Of a stretch of DNA of 64,000 bases, positions 9,394 through 15,756 are shown in pieces. The notes under the pieces were generated by a model. It searched no databases, was not told the origin of the DNA, and saw only the letters and a list, made by a program, of their open reading frames with translations. Each line of letters starts with the position of its first letter. Within the stretch, counting starts at the first letter, position 1. The DNA is taken from positions 62,001-126,000 of the forward strand of contig JAEUHX010000047.1 of the NCBI GenBank assembly GCA_016792805.1. The letters are read 5' to 3'. This DNA is from Planctomycetota bacterium. Its GTDB lineage: Bacteria; Planctomycetota; UBA1135; JACQFD01. Both the position numbers and the translations under genes were made by a program.

Positions 9394-9535
9394 ATGCGCC
9401 TTCGTCTAGTCTCTTTACAGTTTTCGCCTGTGCTCGGCGGCTTCGACACGCGCCCGCTGAAAGAGCTCACGCGCAACAGTGAGATCCTCGAAGTGCGCGA
9501 TCACTTCTATTTCGCAGCGGTGTGCCCCACTTGGC
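9394..9535 (+). pseudogene. Remnant of a DGR-accessory (HRDC-family-like) gene
   Basis: ATG at 9394 opens MRLRLVSLQFSPVLGGFD, followed by PLKELTRNSEILEVRDHFYF and CPTW, then similarity stops. From memory this resembles the N-terminus of the small HRDC-domain proteins that accompany DGR reverse transcriptases. The frame continues only to 9624 with unrelated low-quality sequence, so the C-terminal HRDC domain is missing. Its position just downstream of a variable-repeat gene is where a DGR accessory gene is expected. The family assignment is from short motif recall and is uncertain. Confidence 0.4.
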
Positions 9536-9596
9536 GCTGCTGGGGCTGTGGCCGCGCGAGTAGGTTGCGCCGCTGCTCCTCTGTAACTAATTCACA

Positions 9597-9650
9597 CGCC
9601 CGCGCCCCGCGTCGGCCGGCTTAGCGCACGGCGTTCGCGGGGCGCGGGCG
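9597..9650. terminator. Perfect 15-bp inverted repeat between convergent genes
   Basis: Arm 9597-9611 (CGCCCGCGCCCCGCG) is perfectly complementary to 9636-9650, with a 24-nt loop. It lies between two convergent genes, about 75 bp beyond the stop of the minus-strand gene. It can act as a terminator for either direction, or as a cruciform next to the variable repeat. Confidence 0.55.
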
Positions 9651-9722
9651 CGTTCGAGAGGCACCCGTCGGATGGTTGCCTCGGGCAGTAAGGCTCTGTG
9701 GTAAAGGGGGCAAAGTAGCTTT

Positions 9723-9852
9723 GTGGTTAGGAGCCAGATCTGGCGGGGCGGAAGCCGACGCTGCCGTGGCGGTACGACGCGGTCCAGCCGTTCCGGCACG
9801 CCGAGCGCGCGTGCCACGCGGAGTACCCGAAGGAGCCGCCACGGATCACGCG
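9723..9852 (-). repeat. Putative DGR variable repeat VR2
   Basis: This is the 3' end of the minus-strand FGE-fold gene and the inverted counterpart of VR1 at 9047-9176. Codons that differ from VR1 sit at the positions classically variable in lectin-fold DGR targets, between RGGSF and VGFR. The expected template codons are mostly AAC, with a few AGG or AAG. The invariant frame (ARSA, WTAS, VGFRPARSGS) is identical in both. Confidence 0.7.
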
Positions 9853-10893
9853 GCTCCCGGAAGTCCCCTCGAGCCACGCCGTGCCATCCGTCGGTGCACT
9901 ATCGTAATTGTCATGCCATCGGTCCTCACACCACTCCCAGACATTTCCGTGCATGTCGCGCAAGAGAAACGGGTGCTCTGCGTCCTCGAGTTTCGACGCT
10001 ACGGTTTGAACTTCGCCGCCGGAGATGGCCGAGAACCAAGAGACTCGCTCGAGATCATCCTCCGAGTCGCCAGACCAATACCGTGTTGAGGTTCCTGCTC
10101 GGCACGCGTACTCCCACTCCGCTTCTGTGGGAAGCCGGTAGCCCGGCCCGCCAGCAATCTCGCCAAGCTCTCCTCTTTCGGTTTCGGCGTAATAGGGCGC
10201 CAGCCCTTCTTTCTTCGACAGAAGATTACAGAACTTCCTCGCATCGAGCCAGCTCACATGGTTGGCAGGAAGCTGCTCGTCCTCGCCGACTCGCCAAGGC
10301 TCCATCGCCGGCATCAACTCGCCCCACTGTCGGCGAGTAACAACAGTACGAGCCAAGAGAAATGGGCGCACAGCGACTCGGTGCTGGGGCTTTTCTTCGC
10401 TGGCTACGTGCGAATCGTCGTCAGCACTTCCCATCAGAAACTCGCCGCCTGGAACTGCAATCATCTCCAGCAGCGTTCTTCGCGGAGCTGGAGTGGCCTG
10501 CTCCGCAGCACGCTCAGAAACACTCTTCTCTTGGCTCGTTTTCGATGCAACAAATCGCACTCCATACTCGGGCGCCGCGAGATAGCCGAGGCGCAGCGCG
10601 CCCGCGAGCGCGAGGCCGCCGCCGATGAGCGCTCCGGGAGCGCCGGCTGCGAGGTAGCCAATGCCGGTCGCGGCACCGCCGAAGATAGCACCCGCTGCAT
10701 AGGGCTCCCAGGTTCCGGGGTCGTTCTCGTCGCCGCGAATGCGAGTAACTATGCCCTTCGCAAAGTCGAGGACTCGCCGACTCCCTACACCGAGAGCCAC
10801 CTCCACTTCCGCGGAGTTCGACGCTTCGCGGCGCCGCTCTCGCATGCGCTCCTCGATCGCGATCTGAATCTCAGGGTCCTTAGGTAGAGGCAT
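9727..10893 (-). CDS. Small membrane-anchored FGE-fold protein with variable C-terminus
   Basis: 388 aa from ATG at 10893. Longer versions of the frame would overlap the start of the divergent globin gene. A charged N-terminus (IAIEERMRERRREASNS) is followed by a Gly/Ala-rich hydrophobic stretch at about residues 65-110 (AAGAIFGGAATGIGYLAAGA), possibly two glycine-zipper membrane helices. The rest is an FGE/C-type-lectin fold: MIAVPGGEFLMGS, YRLPTEAEWEYACRAG, DMHGNVWEWCEDRW, RVIRGGSF. It is a close paralogue of the last 250 residues of the 1203-aa protein and faces it tail to tail. It lacks the FGE cysteine pair. One cysteine (ARSACR) lies at a variable position. Probably a second target of the same DGR. 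Confidence 0.8.
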   Translation of the reverse strand: MPLPKDPEIQIAIEERMRERRREASNSAEVEVALGVGSRRVLDFAKGIVTRIRGDENDPGTWEPYAAGAIFGGAATGIGYLAAGAPGALIGGGLALAGALRLGYLAAPEYGVRFVASKTSQEKSVSERAAEQATPAPRRTLLEMIAVPGGEFLMGSADDDSHVASEEKPQHRVAVRPFLLARTVVTRRQWGELMPAMEPWRVGEDEQLPANHVSWLDARKFCNLLSKKEGLAPYYAETERGELGEIAGGPGYRLPTEAEWEYACRAGTSTRYWSGDSEDDLERVSWFSAISGGEVQTVASKLEDAEHPFLLRDMHGNVWEWCEDRWHDNYDSAPTDGTAWLEGTSGSRVIRGGSFGYSAWHARSACRNGWTASYRHGSVGFRPARSGS

Positions 10894-10899
10894 CTCCCA

Positions 10900-10909
10900 T
10901 AGGGTGTCA
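10900..10909. repeat. Right copy of 10-bp direct repeat flanking the conflict island
   Basis: TAGGGTGTCA, same orientation as at 2132-2141. The two copies enclose exactly the TIR, MoxR, vWA/FGE and second FGE genes. Confidence 0.35.
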
Positions 10910-11071
10910 GACTCGGAGTGCGGGTCAAGGGGCGGCGAGAGTCGCGGCGCAGTCCCGGGGCGAAGCGCGCTGAAGATGGCGCGACATCCGCTTCCGCCCG
11001 TGCCCCGTTGATACGGCGCCGCCGCGGAAGTGCCGCTGGCGGATGAGCTTTCACCTGTTTCCCAAAGAACC

Positions 11072-11515
11072 ATGCAATTCCCCTGCTTCCTTCGCACTAG
11101 CGCGCTGCTGGCCGTTTTGTGCGTTTCGATTTCTTGTGCTTCCACGTCCCAGTCGTCGATGCCCGCGCTCTATGAGCGGCTTGGGGGCAAGCCGGCGATC
11201 ACGGCGGTGGTCGATGAATTTGTTGGAAATGTGGCGGCCGACGCGCGCATCCATCAGCGCTTTGGCAAGACCGACATCGCTCACCTGAAGCGAATGCTGG
11301 TGGACCAGATCGGCTCGGCATCGGGCGGCCCCGAGAAGTACATGGGGCGCGACATGCGCTCGGCTCACCGTGGGATGAAGATCACAGAAGGCGAGTTCAC
11401 GGCGCTGGTGGAGGATCTCGTTCGCGCTTTGAATAAGTTCCAAGTTCCCGCCCGCGAGCAGAATGAGCTGATCGGCCCGCTCGCCCCGATGAAGTCCGAC
11501 ATCGTCGGCGTTTGA
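11072..11515 (+). CDS. Exported truncated haemoglobin (group 1 type)
   Basis: 147 aa from ATG 11072. Residues 1-22 form a signal sequence (LLAVLCVSISC) ending at a cysteine that could be a lipobox, though position -3 is not typical. The globin starts at MPALYERLGGKPAITAVVDE. GRDMRSAHRGMKI holds the probable proximal haem-binding histidine. Group 1 truncated globins bind oxygen and can detoxify nitric oxide. They are normally cytosolic, so the export signal is unusual. The upstream frame extends to 11030, but the signal peptide favours 11072. A strong terminator hairpin follows. Confidence 0.85.
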   Translation: MQFPCFLRTSALLAVLCVSISCASTSQSSMPALYERLGGKPAITAVVDEFVGNVAADARIHQRFGKTDIAHLKRMLVDQIGSASGGPEKYMGRDMRSAHRGMKITEGEFTALVEDLVRALNKFQVPAREQNELIGPLAPMKSDIVGV

Positions 11516-11549
11516 GAACGAGCCGACACGACAACTTCAGAAGCTGCAA

Positions 11550-11573
11550 AACGGGGGCGCTTGCGTCCCCGTT
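11550..11573. terminator. Intrinsic-type hairpin between convergent genes
   Basis: Ten-bp stem 11550-11559 with 11564-11573 (one G-T pair) and a CTTG tetraloop, 34 bp after the globin stop. It also lies downstream of the minus-strand gene ending at 11634, so it may serve both. Confidence 0.7.
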
Positions 11574-11633
11574 CTCACATTCACTGTGGGATCTGTGTGC
11601 GCTCTGCGAGTGACGGGCTCAAGGCACAGCTGC

Positions 11634-12455
11634 TCACCGCGACGATGGCCGCGAGCCGACTCCCCCGCCCTCCTGCAGCACGGCATCGCGCAGCTCGACG
11701 AGGCTCTGCTGGCTCACAAGGATGAGGCCACGCCGCGGCCGATCGAGATCCAAGATGAGAAATACAACCACCACAATCAGCGCCACCATCATGTAGGTGA
11801 CGATGGGCGGCCGATGCCCGCCGACGCCGCAAGCGAAACCGACGACGCTCCCGGCGAGAAGAAATGTGCCAAAGAGTACGATCAGCACAACTTCGGGCAC
11901 GTGCCGAGCCAGCTCGGCGCGCCGCTTGTCGAACACGTCGATCAGCTCGTTGAGCGATTGCACATAAAGACCTGATCTCGCGGGCGCCCCGTCGGCCGCA
12001 ACTCCAGCGCTGGCGAGCGCCCACAGCTCTGAGTGCTTTTGCTGGGCCGCGCGCGCGAGCCGTTCCTGGGCGGCGTGCTCTGCGTTTCGCGGCTCGGAGG
12101 CCTCCGCGCGCAAGTTCACATATTCGCGCAGCAACCGGCGAGACGGCTCGCGCTGCGCTTCCGGCAGCAGGTCGGCCCGGAGATAGGTCGTCCCGATCGC
12201 GTTGGCCTCCTCCTGAACCACCTCGCTGCGGGATTCATACCGTTGGAGCGATAGAGAGAACGTGAATCCGAGGAGCAGCCCGAGGATGCCGAGCATGGAG
12301 GCTTGGACGCCGTAAATGTGGTCTTTGGCCGGCTCGCTCTTCGCGTTCCTCACGCGCATCCCAAGCCGCCAGCCGATCTCAACAAAGACGACCATCCCCA
12401 GCAGCAGGGCAAGGGCGATCCCGCCGCTATTCACGTCGTACAAGAGCTCATGCAT
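11634..12455 (-). CDS. DUF4239 (bestrophin-like) membrane protein
   Basis: 273 aa from ATG 12455; the upstream extension is arginine-rich and unlikely to be translated. Two N-terminal hydrophobic segments (IALALLLGMVVFVEIGW and GILGLLLGFTFSLSLQRY) are followed by a long helical region with EANAIGTTYLRADLLP, typical of the DUF4239 family. Two C-terminal membrane segments follow (VVLIVLFGTFLLAGSVVG, YMMVALIVVVVFLILDLDRPRRG). The DLDRP motif after the last helix is a family hallmark. Function is unknown; the fold is predicted to resemble bestrophin channels. It stands alone between a globin gene and a decayed VOC gene. Confidence 0.75.
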   Translation of the reverse strand: MHELLYDVNSGGIALALLLGMVVFVEIGWRLGMRVRNAKSEPAKDHIYGVQASMLGILGLLLGFTFSLSLQRYESRSEVVQEEANAIGTTYLRADLLPEAQREPSRRLLREYVNLRAEASEPRNAEHAAQERLARAAQQKHSELWALASAGVAADGAPARSGLYVQSLNELIDVFDKRRAELARHVPEVVLIVLFGTFLLAGSVVGFACGVGGHRPPIVTYMMVALIVVVVFLILDLDRPRRGLILVSQQSLVELRDAVLQEGGGVGSRPSSR

Positions 12456-12880
12456 GGCGGGGATCCTGCCCGTCGGCATTGCGCGGTGGAAGCGAGACCC
12501 GTCGCGGAGAGCATGCCGCCCGCCAGGGACGCTCGAGCCTGTGGGCTCCTCCCGAGCTTCACGCTCGCTGACGCGCAAGCTCTCCAGCGACGCCCGGCGG
12601 GAATCCGCCGAGCGCCGCCGGGAGCACTCCCTTCGTCTCACTTTCAAGCGGGCGGAGCACCCCGAACGCTTGCGCGCTCAGCTCCACCAACGAGCCCGTG
12701 CACAACGAGAACAGCAGCCGCACGCCCCGGACAGTAAACACATGGAATGCCGGTCCGACGCGCTCGGCGGCCTCCTCGACCTCGATGTGCACGGGCATCG
12801 AAAGCCACAGCACACGCCGGCGATGCGCCGCCGCAAAAAAATCTCACGGCGCACACGCGGAGGCTCTCCCGCCGCGCACG
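12456..12880. other. Gene-poor interval
   Basis: Between the DUF4239 gene start and the VOC pseudogene. The only frame of note is the weak minus-strand ORF listed at 12559-12813. No repeat or hairpin of note was seen. Confidence 0.5.
12559..12813 (-). CDS. Small hypothetical protein (doubtful)
   Basis: 84 aa from GTG 12813, or 79 aa from ATG 12798. Segments such as PVHIEVEEAAERVGPAFHVF and VRGVRLLFSLCTGSLVEL have a protein-like alternation of hydrophobic and charged residues. The tail is Gly/Ala/Pro-rich and looks untranslated. No family is recognised. It could be a decayed gene end or a chance frame in GC-rich DNA. Confidence 0.25.
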   Translation of the reverse strand: MLWLSMPVHIEVEEAAERVGPAFHVFTVRGVRLLFSLCTGSLVELSAQAFGVLRPLESETKGVLPAALGGFPPGVAGELARQRA

Positions 12881-13491
12881 CTATCCGCGGGCCTGCGCGC
12901 GTCGCGCCAGCTCGTCGGGCGGGACGTCCTCGACGTGTGTCGCGATCCACCATGGATTGCCCTGGGCGTCGAGGACTCCGGCCACGCGGTCGCCATAGAA
13001 CTCATTCGTCGGCGGACGTAGCGTGGTCGCGCCCGCGGCTACGGCACGCTGATACCACTCATCCATGTTCTCGACGTAGAAGTAAATCATCGCGGGATAC
13101 TCGCGCTTGGAGGACGCTTCAAGAGTGCTCCGCAAAGCGAGCGCGAGGAATCGTCGCCCAGCGCAAGGAGCCTCGCCGCAGGCGTAGCCAGGGAGTTTAC
13201 GTCGAGGACGAGGCGACGCAGCGATGGGCGACGAGGCCCTCGCGCAGCTCGGATGACTTTTGAATCGTCCTCCTTGGGCATACCGGGGATCTCGCGGAAC
13301 TCACCGCACATCAGCATCGAGTCGCCAATGCGAAACATCGCGTGCGCGACGGTGCCGTCAGGCCCCGACATTCGCTCCAGCACTTCCGCACCAAAAGCTT
13401 TCTGTACAAACTCAAGCATCGCCGCGACGACCTGGACGACGATGTAGGGCGTAACAGTGCGGAATCCGGGAGGGATCGGGGGAACGGTCAC
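12881..13491 (-). pseudogene. VOC-family (PhnB-like glyoxalase/bleomycin-resistance) gene interrupted by a repeat
   Basis: The N-terminal part reads from 13491 to about 13274 (IPPGFRTVTPYIVV, AFGAEVLERMSGPDG, IGDSMLMCGEF). The C-terminal part continues in another frame from about 13108 to 12881 (YPAMIYFYVENMDEWY, EFYGDRVAGVLDAQGNPWW, ATHVEDVPPDEL). Joining Pro-Lys before the gap to Lys-Arg-Glu after it restores a normal PhnB-like protein. The intervening 165 bp are a structured repeat present elsewhere in the window. Because 165 bp plus a 2-bp duplication shifts the frame, the gene is broken. VOC proteins of this type bind metals or small ligands; substrate unknown. Confidence 0.85.
13109..13273 (+). 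repeat. Structured interspersed repeat, copy 1 (inserted in VOC gene)
   Basis: 165 bp with 18-bp imperfect terminal inverted repeats (GGAGGACGCTTCAAGAGT at the left, complement at the right), flanked by TT on each side. Internal stems: GCGCGAGG pairs with CCTCGCGC, and CGTCGCCCA with TGGGCGACG. The apical hairpin CGTA...TACG at 13183-13201 encloses a loop with an AGGGAG-like motif. Related copies are at 19098-19261, 61364-61523 and, inverted, 21954-22109. Confidence 0.8.
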
Positions 13492-13500
13492 GGCTTACTC

Positions 13501-14904
13501 CTATTGGTGGGAACTCAGGTCGGATGCGGCAAGGTGCCTCCCAAACCTCGACATGACCCAGGCATGGAAAAGTGCCTGTGTACAACGATAGAGCCACCAC
13601 GGGAGGCGCGGTTCGAAGTCGTGCACGACGGTCAGAAGAGTATGGTTGTCGAGCACCTGCCGAAGCTCAAAGCGCGGCCGGCCGCCGGGCCGCATTCGGG
13701 CGAGCGCGCCGCCGGTAAGATAGAATAATTGTCGATCGGGCGTGCTGCGCGCCGGTGCCGGAGAGAGAACGAGAAGCGGCAGTCGCAATACTGCGAGGCG
13801 AAACTCGACCGCGCCGTCGGATCGGTGCATGACACTCAAGAATCCTCCCAGAGCACGCGGCAGCCAGTTCACATATTCGTGGGCGGCGCGCTCGGCATTC
13901 CAGCTGGCGGGAAGCTGCATCCGCTGAACGCTCCGCACGAGATCGCGCTCGCCCCGCGCGCGCGAACCCACAAATGCGTGGGGCGTCGACGCGGCCGCTT
14001 GCTCGAGCGCGGCCGCGAGCGCCGCCCGCATGTCCTGCGGCTCGCGGCCAGGGATCCGCAGCCGGCGCCGCTCGTCGACGACCATCGGGGTCCGCAGACT
14101 CTTCACTAAAGGACCGACGAGGGCACGCGGCGCGCCGGTAACGAGCGACACCCACAGCCGCGAAAGCCCCGGCGACAGAAGCGGCACACGCACAAAAAAC
14201 CGCCGGCGCCCGAGCAGCTCCGCCGTCTGCCGCAGGACTTCCTCATAGGTTGCAGGGCGCGGCGTCCCGACATCGTAGCTCCCGCCGAAATGCTCCGTTC
14301 GGCCGAGCACGTGAGACAGACTTTCACACAAATCGTCGAGCCCAACGGGCTGGCTCGGCGTGCGCGTCCAAGTGGGAAGCGCCATCGCCGGAAGCCGCTG
14401 CACGAGCCGCCGAAGCATCTCGAACGACGATCCGCCGCTCCCGAGCACGAGCCCGGCGCGCAGGACCGTCGTCGGCGTGCCTCGGCTCGCCAGCACGCGC
14501 TCCACTTCGGCTCGGCTCGCGAGATGCGTCGACAGCGCCCCCGACGCCGGCAGCAATCCGCCCAGATAGACGATTTGTTGCACTCCGGCGCGCGCCGCGG
14601 CCCGAGCAAAGTTATCTGCACAAATGAGATCGAGATCGTCGAACCTCCCCTGCGTGAGGCGCGCCGACGGCATCATGCTGTGAACGAGATAGACGGCGTA
14701 TTGTGCGCCCTCCAAAGCCCGCTCCGCCTCCAGCAGCGAGAAAAGGTCGCAGCTTCGCACCTCGTCGAAAGCCGCGTTCGCACGCGCGGTGCGCGAGAGC
14801 CCCACGACTCGAAACCGATCCTTGAGCCGCGGCCCCAGCGCCGACCCCACAAATCCCGAGGCGCCAGCAATCACGACGGTGGGCTTTGGGGAGTGATCAC
14901 TCAT
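13501..14904 (-). CDS. NAD(P)-binding epimerase-like protein with DUF2867 C-terminus
   Basis: 467 aa from ATG 14904. The frame is open 80 codons further upstream, but the start at MSDHSPKPTVV is supported by the duplicated copy at 16748-16844, which begins at the same codon. The Rossmann motif GASGFVGSAL is at residues 13-22. An atypical SDR/YbjT-like domain runs to about residue 300 (VHSMMPSARL, VYLGGLLP). Residues about 310-467 match DUF2867 (ASWNAERAAHEYVNWLPRAL, FYLTGGALARM, WWLYRCTQALFHAWVM). Such two-domain proteins are predicted NAD(P)H-dependent reductases or epimerases of unknown substrate. Confidence 0.85.
   Translation of the reverse strand: MSDHSPKPTVVIAGASGFVGSALGPRLKDRFRVVGLSRTARANAAFDEVRSCDLFSLLEAERALEGAQYAVYLVHSMMPSARLTQGRFDDLDLICADNFARAAARAGVQQIVYLGGLLPASGALSTHLASRAEVERVLASRGTPTTVLRAGLVLGSGGSSFEMLRRLVQRLPAMALPTWTRTPSQPVGLDDLCESLSHVLGRTEHFGGSYDVGTPRPATYEEVLRQTAELLGRRRFFVRVPLLSPGLSRLWVSLVTGAPRALVGPLVKSLRTPMVVDERRRLRIPGREPQDMRAALAAALEQAAASTPHAFVGSRARGERDLVRSVQRMQLPASWNAERAAHEYVNWLPRALGGFLSVMHRSDGAVEFRLAVLRLPLLVLSPAPARSTPDRQLFYLTGGALARMRPGGRPRFELRQVLDNHTLLTVVHDFEPRLPWWLYRCTQALFHAWVMSRFGRHLAASDLSSHQ
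14808..14904 (-). repeat. Left copy of 97-bp direct repeat (5' end of the epimerase-like gene)
   Basis: The first 97 bp of the intact gene recur at 16748-16844 in the same orientation with only a few substitutions, mostly near the start codon. The pair encloses about 1.8 kb carrying a frameshifted PIN toxin gene and an unknown gene. Confidence 0.8.
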
Positions 14905-15248
14905 CTGCAACATCCCCGCGAGGTGCAATCCAAGACTCGATTTCGGGCGCCATGAAGTTCGTTTTTCTTGAGATCGAGGGAATCTGCGTCGGACGCAGCG
15001 AGGCACTCCACCGATCACAGCTCGGAGCTGAAATCGCGCGGAGGCGGCCAAATGAGCCGGATGACGGGCACAAACAACTTCACCGATTGGGGGACGAGTT
15101 GGAATGGGGCGCAGGTCGGCTTTTCCATCGCGAATTCCGAACACCGCAGGCTACGGCGCGCCGGCTCCAGCCGAATCTGGCGACGAAGAAGCACATGGCG
15201 AATGCGCCTCGCAATGCCGACGCCTGCGCGCCGGACAATCCGTCGTGC
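14905..15248. other. Interval without a convincing gene
   Basis: Frames on both strands are short and arginine-rich. No terminator, repeat or promoter was recognised. Confidence 0.5.
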
Positions 15249-15712
15249 TCACTCCAGGAATTCGGCCGGATTTTCTGTGTCGTGCTGCTCGAGCCTCGCC
15301 GCATCGAGCAGCGCTTGGTCCGACGAGATAAAAACCAAAGTCTCGCCCTTTGATCGCAGCGCAGCTCGAATCACGTTCGCAGTTGCGAGATGGACTGCAT
15401 CGAGAGCCCGCAGCTTCCGGTCGATCGTCAGGCGACAGGACTCGTCCATGACCTCCTGGCCTACTCGAATTCGGACAATGCGACGAGTGAGCGCGCAGCG
15501 AGCTCTCTGATCGCGTTCATGAAATCGGACTCGTACAAATCGACACCCCGTTTCCGAGAAAGCGCGGAGGAGATCTCGGGCCACGCAATGACAGAGCTGA
15601 CCAATCGCTGCGGCTCAACTTCCGCCATAAGCTGTCGCATGCGCCCTGAGCCGCGCTCCTCAGCGAAGTGCTTCACAAGGGCGCTGCTGTCACAATAGTA
15701 GAACTCCATCAC
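15249..15712 (-). pseudogene. VapC-like PIN-domain toxin with a single-base frameshift
   Basis: N-terminal frame from 15712: YYCDSSALVKHF (first catalytic Asp) and SSVIAWPEISSALSRKRGVD (catalytic Glu), then a TAG at about 15461. The next frame carries on with no loss of homology: LRALDAVHLATA (Asp) and FISSDQALLDAARLE (Asp) to the stop at 15249. All four acidic residues of a PIN ribonuclease are present, so one missing base near 15461-15466 (TTCGAGTAGG) is enough to explain the break. It may be a recent mutation or an assembly error. No typical small antitoxin gene is seen upstream; the next gene upstream encodes a 273-aa protein. Confidence 0.75.
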
Positions 15713-15756
15713 TCACCTCATGGCAACCTTCGATGCAACTATCGATTATCCGACGG

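Noticed and set aside
9173..9722. Possible DGR template repeat between the two variable genes
   Set aside because: The spacer has no AAC-rich copy of the 130-bp segment, and no other such copy was found in the window.
9727..11145. Extended 472-codon version of the second FGE gene
   Set aside because: The extra N-terminus would overlap the divergent globin gene's signal peptide and is low-quality sequence; ATG 10893 is preferred.
14952..15245. Small plus-strand frames after the DUF2867-type gene
   Set aside because: No recognisable motif, poor composition and no ribosome-binding site.
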